DNA of 59,927 nt from Azonexus sp. (GCA_017983755.1 JAGOAU010000018.1:1-59927); one strand, 5' to 3'; positions 7,675 through 16,314 are shown, numbered from the stretch's first letter. A program made the numbers and translations. Notes: generated from the letters alone by a model not told the origin.

Positions 7675-9348
7675 ATGTACAAATACGATGCCATCGACCG
7701 CCAGCTCGTCAACGAGCGCGTCGAGCAGTTCCGCGATCAGGTCCGCCGCTGGAAGTCGGGCGAGCTTACCAACGACGAATTCCGTCCGCTGCGCCTGCAG
7801 AACGGCCTCTACGTGCAGCGCCACGCGCCAATGTTCCGCATCGCCGTGCCCTACGGCATGCTGAATTCGGTTCAGCTGCGCAAGCTGGCCTTCCTCGCCC
7901 GCACTTACGACCGCGGCTATGGCCACTTCACGACGCGCCACAACCTGCAGCTCAACTGGCCGAAGATCGAGGACGTGCCCGACATGCTGGCGCACCTGGC
8001 CGAAGTCGAGATGCACGCCATCCAGACCTCGGGCAACTGCATCCGCAATGTCACCACCGACCAGTTCGCCGGCGTCGCCGCCGACGAGATCATCGACCCG
8101 CGTCCGCTGGCCGAGATCCTGCGCCAGTGGAGCACCTTCCACCCCGAATTCGCCTTCCTGCCGCGCAAGTTCAAGATCGCCATTTCCGGCACCCGCGAAG
8201 ACCGCGCCGTCACGTGGTTCCACGACATCGGCCTGCATCTGAAAGTGGTCGACGGTGAGGTCGGCTTCACCGTCATCGTCGGCGGCGGCCTCGGCCGGAC
8301 GCCGATCCGCGGCCAGATCGTCCGCGACTTCCTGCCCTGGCAGGACATCCTGACCTTCAGCGAAGCCATCCTGCGCGTCTACAACCGCTTCGGCCGTCGC
8401 GACAACGCCTACAAGGCGCGCATCAAGATCCTGGTGCAGGCGCTCGGCGTCGAGGAATTCGCCAGACAGGTGGAAGCGGAATGGGCGCACCTCAAGGACG
8501 GCCCGGCGACCCTGACGCAGGCGGAATACGACCGCGTCGCCGCCCACTTCGCCGCGCCGGCCTATGAGCCCGTTGGCGACGTCGCGCTGCCCGACGAAAA
8601 AGCCTTTCAAAAGTGGGTCGACCGCAACACCCACCCACACAAGGTCGCCGGCTACGCCGCGGTCACGCTCTCGCTGAAGCCGCACGGCATCGCGCCCGGC
8701 GACATCACCTCCGAGCAAATGGAAACCGTCGCCGACCTCGCCGACCGCTACAGCTTCGGCGAACTGCGCATCAGCCACGAGCAGAACATCATCATGGCCG
8801 ACGTGAAGAAATCCGATCTTTACGAAGTCTGGCAAAAGGCCAAGGCCGCCGGCCTCGCGACGCCGAACATCGGCCTGCTGACCGGCATCATCTGCTGCCC
8901 GGGCGGCGATTTCTGCGACCTCGCGAATGCCAAGTCGATTCCCATCGCCACTGCCATCCAGGCCCGTTTCGACGACCTCGACTATCTGTTCGACATCGGC
9001 GAGATCGACCTCAACATCTCCGGCTGCATGAACGCCTGCGGCCACCACCACGTCGGCCACATCGGCGTGCTTGGTGTAGACAAGAACGATTCGGAGTTCT
9101 ATCAGGTGACGCTGGGCGGCCGTCAGGGCAACGACGCGAAGCTCGGCAAGGTGATCGGCCCCTCGTTCTCGGCCGAGGAGATGCCCGACGTCGTCGACAA
9201 GATCATCAAGGTCTATATCGAGAACCGCCACGCCGACGAGCGCTTCCTTGACACGCTCGACCGCATCGGCATCGACCCGTTCAAGAACCGCGTCTACGAA
9301 GGCCGCGCCCACGGCAAGGCCAAGGCTGCCCAGAAGGAGGCTGCGTAA
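7675..9348 (+). CDS. cysI: Sulfite reductase hemoprotein (nitrite/sulfite reductase family) CysI
   Basis: A 557-residue siroheme-[4Fe-4S] enzyme that reduces sulfite to sulfide in cysteine synthesis. The cluster/siroheme cysteines are visible as C408-x5-C414 and C451-x3-C455 (CPGGDFC and CMNAC). The twofold ferredoxin-like/SiR repeats are seen in GHFTTRHNLQLNW and in RISHEQNIIMADV. No flavoprotein CysJ gene accompanies it, so electrons probably come from ferredoxin or another donor. Its TAA overlaps the DUF934 ATG (TAATG). A TTGCGGTCGAC core with AT tracts sits at 8597-8627. Confidence 0.93.
   Translation: MYKYDAIDRQLVNERVEQFRDQVRRWKSGELTNDEFRPLRLQNGLYVQRHAPMFRIAVPYGMLNSVQLRKLAFLARTYDRGYGHFTTRHNLQLNWPKIEDVPDMLAHLAEVEMHAIQTSGNCIRNVTTDQFAGVAADEIIDPRPLAEILRQWSTFHPEFAFLPRKFKIAISGTREDRAVTWFHDIGLHLKVVDGEVGFTVIVGGGLGRTPIRGQIVRDFLPWQDILTFSEAILRVYNRFGRRDNAYKARIKILVQALGVEEFARQVEAEWAHLKDGPATLTQAEYDRVAAHFAAPAYEPVGDVALPDEKAFQKWVDRNTHPHKVAGYAAVTLSLKPHGIAPGDITSEQMETVADLADRYSFGELRISHEQNIIMADVKKSDLYEVWQKAKAAGLATPNIGLLTGIICCPGGDFCDLANAKSIPIATAIQARFDDLDYLFDIGEIDLNISGCMNACGHHHVGHIGVLGVDKNDSEFYQVTLGGRQGNDAKLGKVIGPSFSAEEMPDVVDKIIKVYIENRHADERFLDTLDRIGIDPFKNRVYEGRAHGKAKAAQKEAA
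8597..8627 (-). repeat. TTGCGGTCGAC element, in cysI
   Basis: Exact core on the minus strand at 8617-8627, with AT tracts at 8605-8612 and 8597-8601 on its 3' side. Confidence 0.55.
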
Positions 9349-9857
9349 TGTCTCAACTGATCAAGAACGACACGGTTGCGGTCGACCCCTGGAAAACACT
9401 GGAACTGACCGAGGGCGAAACCGCTGAAAGCGTCGTCCTGCCCGCCGGCGACATCATCTTCCCGTTCGCCGTCTGGCAGGCACGCAAGGCGGAGATCATC
9501 TCCTGCCACAAGCGCATCGGCCTGCTGCTCAAGGGCGACGACCGTGTCGAGGACATCGCCGGCGACCTCGACTACTTCGTCGTCATCGCCATCGATTTCC
9601 CGAAATTCGTCGATGGCCGCGGCTACTCAACCGCCAGCCTGCTGCGTCAGCGCTACCACTACCAGGGCGAACTGCGCGCCGTCGGCGACGTCCTGCACGA
9701 CCAACTCTTCTTCATGCGCCGCGTCGGCTTCGACGCCTACGCCCTGAAGGCCGAGAAGGACGCGGTCTACGCCATCGCCGCCGGCTTCACCACCTTCGGC
9801 GACACCTACCAGACGTCGACCAGCCAGCCGCAACCCCATTACCGCCGCCGCGCCTGA
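9348..9857 (+). CDS. DUF934 protein, sulfite-reductase-associated
   Basis: A 169-residue protein of the DUF934 family, which is almost always found beside cysI/cysH in proteobacteria lacking a CysJ flavoprotein. It contains family stretches LLKGDDRVEDIA, VVIAIDFPKFVDGRGYS and LLRQRYHYQGELRAVGDVL. A role as an accessory or electron-transfer partner of sulfite reductase is a context-based inference; no reaction is proven as far as I know. It overlaps cysI by one base and is followed by cysH after 19 bases. Confidence 0.88.
   Translation: MSQLIKNDTVAVDPWKTLELTEGETAESVVLPAGDIIFPFAVWQARKAEIISCHKRIGLLLKGDDRVEDIAGDLDYFVVIAIDFPKFVDGRGYSTASLLRQRYHYQGELRAVGDVLHDQLFFMRRVGFDAYALKAEKDAVYAIAAGFTTFGDTYQTSTSQPQPHYRRRA
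9376..9404 (+). repeat. TTGCGGTCGAC element, in the DUF934 gene
   Basis: Exact core at 9376-9386, A4 tract at 9393-9396, and only GGAA where the second tract would be. Read as V-A-V-D in the protein. Confidence 0.5.
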
Positions 9858-9876
9858 TTTTTCGGAACAGCCCGAC

Positions 9877-10596
9877 ATGACCCCGAGCCTGCTCAACATC
9901 ACGCCCGAACTGACCACCAGCGTCGCCGCCAAAACCGCCGCCGCGCAGGCCCTGCTCGCCGACATCGCCGCCGACTGGTCGCCCGCCACCTTCGCCAACA
10001 GCCTCGGCGCCGAGGACATGGTGCTGACCGACCTGATCGTCAAGTCCGGCCTGCCGATCGAGATCTTCAGCCTCGACACCGGCCGCCTGCCGCTCGAAAC
10101 CTACGACCTGATGGCCGCCGTGCAGCAGCACTACGGGCTCAAGCTCAAGGTCTATTTCCCGCAGGCCGCAGCCGTCGAAACCTACGTCCGCACCAATGGC
10201 ATCAACGCCTTCTACGAATCCGTCGACCTGCGCAAGGGCTGCTGTCACATGCGCAAGGTCGAACCGCTGCGTCGCGCTCTCGCCGGCAAGAAGGCCTGGA
10301 TCACCGGCCTGCGCGCCCAGCAGGCGGCGACCCGCGTCGGCCTGCCCTTCCGCGAATACGACGACGGCAACGGCCTGGAGAAATTCAACCCGCTCGCCGA
10401 CTGGAGCGAGAAGGAAGTCTGGACCTACATCAAGCAGAACGCCGTGCCCTACAACGCCCTGCACGACAAGTTCTACCCCAGCATCGGCTGCGCGCCGTGC
10501 ACGCGGGCGATTTCGCTCGGTGAGGACGTCCGCTCGGGGCGTTGGTGGTGGGAGAATCCCGAGTCCAAGGAGTGCGGTCTTCACGTCAAGGCGTAA
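9877..10596 (+). CDS. cysH: Assimilatory adenylylsulfate (APS) reductase CysH
   Basis: A 239-residue thioredoxin-dependent reductase giving sulfite. C122-C123 (KGCCHMRK) and C205-x2-C208 (GCAPC) form the [4Fe-4S] pattern that separates APS reductases from cluster-free PAPS reductases. The catalytic cysteine C233 is in KECGLH at the C-terminus. The substrate is thus APS, consistent with cysD-cysN elsewhere in the window and no cysC visible. It closes the TSUP-cysI-DUF934-cysH run. The final 13 codons recur downstream (see 10597-10926). Confidence 0.92.
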   Translation: MTPSLLNITPELTTSVAAKTAAAQALLADIAADWSPATFANSLGAEDMVLTDLIVKSGLPIEIFSLDTGRLPLETYDLMAAVQQHYGLKLKVYFPQAAAVETYVRTNGINAFYESVDLRKGCCHMRKVEPLRRALAGKKAWITGLRAQQAATRVGLPFREYDDGNGLEKFNPLADWSEKEVWTYIKQNAVPYNALHDKFYPSIGCAPCTRAISLGEDVRSGRWWWENPESKECGLHVKA

Positions 10597-10926
10597 CACT
10601 CGGAGGTTTCGTCGCAGGCTAACTTCGCGCAGCGAACGTTAAGCCGCGTAGCGGCGGCCGGAGACAAAATCCGGAATCCAAGGAATGCGGATTACATGTA
10701 AAGGCGTGACATCCGGATTTCAGCGCAGGCTAACTTCGCATCGCGAAGTTAAGGGGCAAAGCCCCAGACGGAGCTCAAGCCCCGAGTCCGAGGAATGTGG
10801 GCTGCTCGCTGCTTGCAGCCATCAGCGCAGTGTTTCGATCATGGAAACAACAGCTTACATCTCGGCCAAAACCAATCCGATCGATGGTGATATGGTACGA
10901 ATGAAGATGAATTACCGGAAATCGCA
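10597..10926 (+). repeat. Degenerate tandem repeats copying the cysH tail
   Basis: Units of 110-113 bases follow cysH. The end of cysH (10555-10596) reads N-P-E-S-K-E-C-G-L-H-V-K-A-stop. A second copy at 10668-10709 encodes the same 13 residues and a stop with mostly third-position changes. A third, partial copy begins at 10781 (P-E-S-E-E-C-G-L). Each interval has the segment CGCAGGCTAACTTCGC (from 10613 and 10724) opening an imperfect or perfect palindrome (AACTTCGC with GCGAAGTT at 10732-10750). A 97-residue open frame at 10685-10978 arises from this and is not taken as a gene. Confidence 0.75.
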
Positions 10927-11262
10927 ATGCATTCATTCAAACCCCTGCTCTCCCTGGTCGCCTGTAGCGCCCTCCTGACTGGCGCCCACGCCGCACCGAA
11001 CAACGATGGCGACACCGGTTCGCCAACGGTAATCGAGAGAACCGGCACCGCGATCGAGCATGGCGCCAAGGCCACTGCAAACGGCGTGGAACGTGGCGCC
11101 AGGGCTGCCGGACACGGTATCGAGCGCGGACTTCAGGCCACCGGGCGCGCCCTGAACAAGGCGTCCGACAAAGTGTCCGAGAAACTGGGAATCGGCAAGC
11201 CTTCCGATGGCGAGAAGGCGAACGGGAATTCGATCACGACACGAAACGACCGTTCGGGCTGA
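10927..11262 (+). CDS. Small exported protein of unknown function
   Basis: A 111-residue protein with a clear signal peptide (residues 1-22, ending GAHAAP). The mature part is small, charged and repetitive, with GVERGARAAGHGIERGLQATGRA forming amphipathic 11-residue-like repeats, then a KxSxKLGIGKP segment. I do not recognise a family. The repeats suggest a helical periplasmic protein. It follows the cysH-tail repeat zone and has no close partner gene. Confidence 0.6.
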   Translation: MHSFKPLLSLVACSALLTGAHAAPNNDGDTGSPTVIERTGTAIEHGAKATANGVERGARAAGHGIERGLQATGRALNKASDKVSEKLGIGKPSDGEKANGNSITTRNDRSG

Positions 11263-11403
11263 CAGTTGCGCAGTGGGCGTACGGCCTTGGGGATATCTGG
11301 AGCAGTCCAGTCTTGAGGAGAAATGACGGCAACCGATCCATTGCCGACATTTGGGCAATCAATGTGTCATGTGCTGCTTCCAACTCATAGCAGCCGTTGA
11401 TGC

Positions 11404-12087
11404 CTAGGTAGCAGGAAGACGGCAAACCAGTGAGTCGATATAACGCTCGAAAAGTTTGTCTGGATTCTGTTTGAACAGACGAATGCGCCCGGTGTTGTTC
11501 AACACAAGCACACCGACGATATGGGCGAACACGGCCGTCGTCTCGATCACCGCCTCGTCGCTGCCCAGGCCCAATCTTGTCAGTTGTTCCCGAACCGGCT
11601 GCAAGGCGGCCATCAACTGGTCGTTCAGTTGCTGGTTGAGTTCGGGAGTCAGCCCTCGCGGCTTGACCCCATTGAAGAGGTAAAAGCCCAAGTCCAGTTC
11701 CTTGGGGTTGTCGCGGTAGAACTCATAGAAGGCTCGGGCTTTGGCGCGGAGCAATGCCACCGTGTCGGCAGATGATGCCTGGCCCTTACAGCCAGCAGCC
11801 TCAACCGCCTGATTCAGGCGCAGCAAGGACTCGCCTAGCAGTGCTCCGTAGATTTCTTCAAGGTTGGCGAAGTAGCTATAGATGGCCCCCGGTGTATACC
11901 CCGCCCGCTTGGCGATTTCCCGCAGACTCGCACCATCAAGACCCAACTCAAAAAAGGCCGCTCGCGCCGCATCCAGAATCAACGTCCGGCGAGCGTGATT
12001 GAGTGCACTCTCTCGGGCGACCCGGGATTCCAGGGCCACCCCAACTTTTCGGGCGGGGGCTTTTTGAAGATTCGTTGACTTGGCCAT
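11404..12087 (-). CDS. TetR/AcrR family transcriptional regulator
   Basis: A 227-residue regulator with an N-terminal helix-turn-helix at about residues 33-80 (ILDAARAAFFELGLDGASLREIAKRAGYTPGAIYSYF, quoted in part only as DGASLREIAKRAGYTPGAIY). The rest is an all-helical ligand-binding domain. It is divergent from the HpaB/AbfD-like gene at 12163 with 75 bases between them, and most likely represses that gene and itself. The effector is not predictable. The first 30 residues are basic and look disordered, so the true start could be a little downstream. Confidence 0.85.
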   Translation of the reverse strand: MAKSTNLQKAPARKVGVALESRVARESALNHARRTLILDAARAAFFELGLDGASLREIAKRAGYTPGAIYSYFANLEEIYGALLGESLLRLNQAVEAAGCKGQASSADTVALLRAKARAFYEFYRDNPKELDLGFYLFNGVKPRGLTPELNQQLNDQLMAALQPVREQLTRLGLGSDEAVIETTAVFAHIVGVLVLNNTGRIRLFKQNPDKLFERYIDSLVCRLPAT

Positions 12088-12122
12088 GGCGGAAATTCTA
12101 CACTACTACCACAAATTGAACA

Positions 12123-12142
12123 GTGTTAAATATTATAAACAC
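12123..12142. promoter_or_regulatory. Candidate TetR-type operator
   Basis: GTGTT and AACAC form a 5-bp inverted repeat spanning 20 bases between the divergent TetR and HpaB-like genes. Position fits an operator; arms are short. Confidence 0.35.
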
Positions 12143-12162
12143 AACACAAGCGAGGAATGGAT

Positions 12163-13755
12163 ATGTCTGCTACGAACACCGCCGGGCTGATGGATGGCAA
12201 GGAGTTTCGGGAGTCTCTGAGAAAGTACAAGCCCACCGTCTATGTCGATGGGCAACTGATTGAGTCAGTCGTTGATGCACCGTCGCTTCAGCCCGGTATC
12301 AACGCCTTGGCCGTGACCTACGACTTTGCGCACGACCCGGCGCTCGCACCACTGATGTTGGCGAAGCAAACGACCTCGGGCAAGACGGTTAACCGGATGC
12401 TGCATATCGATGAATCGGCTGGTGACCTGCTGAACAAGCTGGAGGCAATCCGGGTACTGTGCCAAGAAACCGGCTGCGCCCAGCGATACCTTGCCCACGA
12501 TGCCCTGAATGGCATCCTGCAGGCCGTGACCAAGATGGACGATGCCCAAGGCTCGACCGAACATGGCGCCAGATTCGCCGCTTATCTCCAGAAGGTTCAG
12601 GACGAAGACCTGACGCTCGGCATTGCCATGACTGACGCCAAGGGGGACCGCAGCAAGCGCCCCAACCAGCAGTTGAATCGCGACGTGTACGTCCATATTG
12701 TCGAGCGCAACGCCAAAGGCATCGTTATTACCGGGACCAAGGCGATTGTGACCGGGGCGCCATATGTCCATGAGTTCCTGGTCATGCCATCGCGCAACAT
12801 GCGTGAGGACGATGCCGATTTCGCAGTTTGCTGTGCGGTGCCAGTCGATGCGCCGGGGGTCACGATTGTGTCGCGTCCAGCTGGTCGCCCGGGTGAGCCT
12901 GAGCACGGTGCGCCACTCTTTTCGCGCAAATATGGCCAAGCGACCGGCGTGGTCATCTTCGATAAGGTTTTCGTGCCTTGGGAACGCGTATTCCTCGCAG
13001 GGGATTGGGAGTTCTCGGGAGACATCACCTACAACTACGCGACGCACCACCGTCACAGTTGCATCGGGGCGCGAGCCGGTTTCGGCGACCTGCTTATCGG
13101 CGCTGGCGTACTGATGTGCGAAGCCAATGGCCTTGACCCCAACAAGAAGGCCAACCTGCGTGACCCGATGGTGGAACTTATCAAGATTACCGAAGGCTTC
13201 TATGCCTGTGGCGTGGCCGCCAGTGTCTATGCGGTGCAAGACCCCCACTCAAAGACCTTCATGCCCGAACCGGTGTATTCCAACATCGGCAAACTGCTGC
13301 TCTCGACCCAGATTTACGACATGCACCGCCTTGCCCATGAGGTCTCTGGGGGCCTTATTGTCGCCCTGCCCGGACCGGAGGAGGACCACAACCCGGCCAC
13401 GGCCGCAACGCTGGCAGAAATGCTTCGCGCCAACCCGAACGTGCCCTACGACAAACGGATTGAGGTATCCCGTTTCATCGAGGATTTGACGGCCTCGTAT
13501 CAGGGCGGCTGGTACTCGCTCATCAGTCTGCACGGCGGCGGCTCGCCGACGGCACTGAAACAGGAAATCTGGCGCAACTATCCGGTGGGCAACAAAGTGG
13601 AATTGGTCGAGCGCCTGATGGAGCGGGGAGTTTTGGCCGAAGACAACCGGGCCATAACCCAGAACAAGCAACCCGGCCGATGTTGTGACGCCGGCTGCAG
13701 TCAGCCGGGCCAACCCTTTATGGTGCCCTTGTCGAAGGTCAGCAAATCCGATTAG
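12163..13755 (+). CDS. HpaB / 4-hydroxybutyryl-CoA dehydratase superfamily flavoprotein
   Basis: A 530-residue protein of the acyl-CoA-dehydrogenase-fold group that includes 4-hydroxyphenylacetate 3-monooxygenase (HpaB) and 4-hydroxybutyryl-CoA dehydratase (AbfD). The start at 12163 is preferred over 12157 because GAGG at 12152-12155 is spaced correctly for it. Of the AbfD [4Fe-4S] ligands as I recall them, only two seem to remain: C105 and H296; the others correspond to Y109 and A303. It should therefore not be called a dehydratase. The C-terminus holds an unusual cysteine group, RCCDAGC. The substrate is unknown; the divergent TetR gene suggests inducible catabolism. Confidence 0.7.
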   Translation: MSATNTAGLMDGKEFRESLRKYKPTVYVDGQLIESVVDAPSLQPGINALAVTYDFAHDPALAPLMLAKQTTSGKTVNRMLHIDESAGDLLNKLEAIRVLCQETGCAQRYLAHDALNGILQAVTKMDDAQGSTEHGARFAAYLQKVQDEDLTLGIAMTDAKGDRSKRPNQQLNRDVYVHIVERNAKGIVITGTKAIVTGAPYVHEFLVMPSRNMREDDADFAVCCAVPVDAPGVTIVSRPAGRPGEPEHGAPLFSRKYGQATGVVIFDKVFVPWERVFLAGDWEFSGDITYNYATHHRHSCIGARAGFGDLLIGAGVLMCEANGLDPNKKANLRDPMVELIKITEGFYACGVAASVYAVQDPHSKTFMPEPVYSNIGKLLLSTQIYDMHRLAHEVSGGLIVALPGPEEDHNPATAATLAEMLRANPNVPYDKRIEVSRFIEDLTASYQGGWYSLISLHGGGSPTALKQEIWRNYPVGNKVELVERLMERGVLAEDNRAITQNKQPGRCCDAGCSQPGQPFMVPLSKVSKSD

Positions 13756-13903
13756 ACAACCACTCCCTTCAAGCGCGAACTCGGAGGGGCTTTCCACTTC
13801 AAGCAATAACGAGATTTAGATTGAAGCGGACGTTTCTAACATCCGTTTCTAACGCTCTGCCAGAGGAGCTTCTGGCCGGATTGAACCATTCACATTGCCC
13901 CGC
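13756..13903. other. Intergenic stretch after the HpaB-like gene
   Basis: No gene seen. It contains a direct repeat CGTTTCTAAC at 13831-13840 and 13844-13853, and an imperfect hairpin GCCAGAGGAGCTTCTGGC near 13859-13876. Confidence 0.5.
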
Positions 13904-13934
13904 CAAAAAAACAAAGCCCGCCATCCGGCGGGCT
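13904..13934 (-). terminator. Rho-independent terminator of argC
   Basis: On the minus strand an 8-bp stem AGCCCGCC/GGCGGGCT with a 4-base loop is followed by TTGTTTTTTT, 25 bases after the argC stop. Confidence 0.85.
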
Positions 13935-13959
13935 CCATATTTCTGCAAGCTGTAAACAA

Positions 13960-14898
13960 TCAGACCAGCCCGAGGCTCTCCTCGACACCCAGATGCACGT
14001 TCATCGCCTGCACCGCTGCCCCCGACGCGCCCTTGCCGAGGTTGTCGAGGCGGGCAACGAGCAGCATGCGCTCGTCGTTGCCGAAGACGAACAGGTCGAC
14101 GCGGTTGCTGTCGTTGTTGGCCTCGACGTTGAAGAAGCCGCCGTCGGTGTTGGCTTCCAGGTCGACCGGCGCGACGCGGATGAAGGGTTCGCCGGCGTAG
14201 TAGTCGGCGAGGATCTTCTGCACGTCGGTCGGCGTTGCCTGGCGGGTGAATTGCCGCGGGTGCAGGAAGGCAGTGACCGCCAGGCCCTTGTAGAACGGGC
14301 CGACGATGGGCTGGAAGATGGGTGCTGCGGTCAACCCGGTGTAGGCCTGCATTTCCGGCAGGTGCTTGTGCGCGAGGCCAAGCGCGTAGGGGCGCGGCGC
14401 GTCGATGCGCTGCGGGCTTTCGTAATGCGCGATCATCGACTTGCCGCCGCCGGAATAGCCGGTGATGGAATTGGCCGCAATTTGCGTGTCGACCGCGACC
14501 AGGCCGCCGGCGACCAGCGGCTTGAGCGCCAGGATGAAGGCCGAGGCGTGGCAACCGGGGTTGGCGATGCGCTTGGACCCGCGAATTTTCTCGCGCTGAT
14601 CCTTTGCCAGTTCCGGCAGGCCGAAGGTCCATGCCGGATTGACGCGGTGCGCGGTCGAGGCGTCGATGATGCAGGTGTTCGGGTTGGCGACCAGCGTCAC
14701 CGATTCCTTCGCCGCCTCGTCCGGCAGGCACAGGAAGGTGACGTCCGATTCGTTGATCAGGCGCTTGCGCTCGGCGACGTCCTTGCGCTTGTCGGCAGCA
14801 ATCTTCAGCAGCTCGATATCGGGGCGCTTGGCGAGGTATTCGTTGATCTGCAGGCCGGTGGTGCCTTCCTGGCCGTCGACAAAAACTTTGTAGGTCAT
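13960..14898 (-). CDS. argC: N-acetyl-gamma-glutamyl-phosphate reductase, type 2 (ArgC)
   Basis: A 312-residue NADPH-dependent enzyme of arginine synthesis that reduces N-acetylglutamyl phosphate to the semialdehyde. It has the catalytic cysteine in [10 protein letters not shown] at about residue 116 and the short length (around 310) of the type-2 group, as against about 345 for type 1. The opening [13 protein letters not shown] is the nucleotide-binding loop of this group. It stands alone, with its own terminator, so arginine genes are dispersed. Confidence 0.92.
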   Translation of the reverse strand: MTYKVFVDGQEGTTGLQINEYLAKRPDIELLKIAADKRKDVAERKRLINESDVTFLCLPDEAAKESVTLVANPNTCIIDASTAHRVNPAWTFGLPELAKDQREKIRGSKRIANPGCHASAFILALKPLVAGGLVAVDTQIAANSITGYSGGGKSMIAHYESPQRIDAPRPYALGLAHKHLPEMQAYTGLTAAPIFQPIVGPFYKGLAVTAFLHPRQFTRQATPTDVQKILADYYAGEPFIRVAPVDLEANTDGGFFNVEANNDSNRVDLFVFGNDERMLLVARLDNLGKGASGAAVQAMNVHLGVEESLGLV

Positions 14899-15012
14899 CT
14901 GGAATCCGGAATCTTTGCGATTATTGGAAAGACGAATTCTGGCAGAAAACCGTGAAAATTTATCGACAGCCGGCCACCATACCCAAGCATAGCGTCGCCA
15001 GTTGCATGTGCC

Positions 15013-15507
15013 TTACTTCAGGCGATACCCGCTGTGACAGGCGACGCAGGCTCCCATCACCTCCGACAGCGCGCCGAGCGCCGGCCTGACGTCGCCGGTG
15101 ACAGCGGCATCGCGGGCTGTCACGCCGAAGCGGCTGGCGCTCCGATGCATCGCCGTGCCGGCATCCTGCATGCCCTTGGGCATGAATTTCGAGACCTCGT
15201 GCGCCCCGTGCAGCGCGAGCGACGACATGCCGAGGCGCTTTTCCGCGGTTTCGGCGGCGCGGTCGTACTCGGATTTCGCCAGCGCCGACTGAATTTCCTG
15301 CAAGGCCAGCAGGTGGTCGCGCATGTTGGCCAGCGTATGCTCACGCATCTCGGCCGGGAACCTGACCAGTTGCCGGGTATCCTTGGCTGCCATCCCGGCC
15401 GGTGCGGCAGCCGCCGCCATATGCTGGCTGTGCATGGACGGATCGTGTTGCTGGGCGATGCCTGGCGAGGCAATGGCGATACCCGCCAGCAGGGTGATGT
15501 AACGCAT
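15013..15507 (-). CDS. Cytochrome c'/c556-like protein
   Basis: A 164-residue exported protein. A signal peptide (residues 1-18, ending GIAQQ) is followed by a His/Met-rich stretch (HDPSMHSQHMAA) and a four-helix-bundle-like region. The single haem motif CVACH lies five residues from the C-terminus, the placement found in cytochromes c' and c556. Such proteins bind NO or carry electrons in the periplasm. It is divergent from a Crp/Fnr regulator, which suggests control by oxygen or nitrogen oxides. The His/Met-rich N-terminus might bind metal. Confidence 0.75.
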   Translation of the reverse strand: MRYITLLAGIAIASPGIAQQHDPSMHSQHMAAAAAPAGMAAKDTRQLVRFPAEMREHTLANMRDHLLALQEIQSALAKSEYDRAAETAEKRLGMSSLALHGAHEVSKFMPKGMQDAGTAMHRSASRFGVTARDAAVTGDVRPALGALSEVMGACVACHSGYRLK

Positions 15508-15571
15508 GGACTCTCTCTCGCTTCCCCGGTTGTTGTGTCCGGCAAAGATAAACGTCCGCCCCCAACACCCT

Positions 15572-15589
15572 ATATGATTGCGATCATAT
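15572..15589. promoter_or_regulatory. FNR-like palindromic operator
   Basis: A perfect inverted repeat, ATATGAT-TGCG-ATCATAT, contains TGAT-N4-ATCA as in FNR/DNR boxes. It overlaps the ATG (15588) of the Crp/Fnr gene and lies 65 bases upstream of the cytochrome c'-like start. Confidence 0.6.
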
Positions 15590-16208
15590 GAAAGATTCAC
15601 CATCGTCCCCGCCGCCCTGGCCCTCGCGTCCGGAATTCGAAGCCATGCCGGAAGCGCTCCGGCAAGCCGCCGAGTGGCGCCGGTTTGCGGCAGGAGAACA
15701 CCTGTTCCGGCTCGGCGACCGCCCGCAGGCCATGTTCTTCGTTGCCCGCGGCGAAGTCTGCCTGCGCCGCTACTCGCCAGACGGCAGCGAAGTCGCTTTG
15801 CAGCGTGCCCGCCACAACTTCCTGGCCGAAGGGAGCCTGGAATCGCAAGTCTATCACTGCGATGCCGTAGCCATCGAGGCAAGCGCCGCGCTGGCTTTCC
15901 CGATGCTTGCATTTCGGCAGGCAGTCGACGAATGCCCACCCTTTCGCAGCCGATGGGTGTCGCACCTGATGCGCGAAGTGCGGCGCAGCCGCGCCCAGTG
16001 CGAGCGGCTGACGCTGCGGACCGCCGCTGCCCGCATCCTCCACTTCATCGAATGCGAAGGGCAGAACGGCAAGCTGGAACTCACCTTCTCGCGCAAGGCC
16101 TGGGCGGCGGAGCTGGGCATCAGCCACGAAGCGCTCTACCGCACACTGGCGCAGATGGAGAAGGCGGGAAGTATCGCCCTTGCCGGCCGCTGCGTTGCAC
16201 GACGCTGA
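15588..16208 (+). CDS. Crp/Fnr family transcriptional regulator
   Basis: A 206-residue regulator with an N-terminal cupin-like sensor (LFRLGDRPQAMFFVARGEVCLRR, residues about 38-60, quoted in part) and a C-terminal winged helix (FSRKAWAAELGISHEALYRTL region near residue 165). There is no N-terminal cysteine cluster like that of FNR, so the signal may be haem, NO or a small molecule. An FNR-like palindrome covers its own start codon, which would allow autorepression and joint control of the divergent cytochrome gene. The ATG is the only one with the palindrome in this position. Confidence 0.85.
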   Translation: MKDSPSSPPPWPSRPEFEAMPEALRQAAEWRRFAAGEHLFRLGDRPQAMFFVARGEVCLRRYSPDGSEVALQRARHNFLAEGSLESQVYHCDAVAIEASAALAFPMLAFRQAVDECPPFRSRWVSHLMREVRRSRAQCERLTLRTAAARILHFIECEGQNGKLELTFSRKAWAAELGISHEALYRTLAQMEKAGSIALAGRCVARR

Positions 16209-16314
16209 CAAAAAGCCCGGCGAATACAGACGGTCACCAAACCCTGCTTTGCTGCATTGCACCAAAGTGGTAGTCTGTCACCCATAAAAATACCATTTGC
16301 AAGCGAGAACCAGC

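Noticed and set aside
10597-10926. CRISPR array for the repeated units after cysH
   Set aside because: Only three degenerate units, unit length about 111 bases, unit includes a coding tail, and no cas genes.
10685-10978. A 97-codon frame downstream of cysH
   Set aside because: Built from the repeated cysH tail and palindromes; runs into the small exported gene in another frame.
12163-13755. Naming the flavoprotein as 4-hydroxybutyryl-CoA dehydratase
   Set aside because: Two of the four expected cluster ligands appear to be missing.
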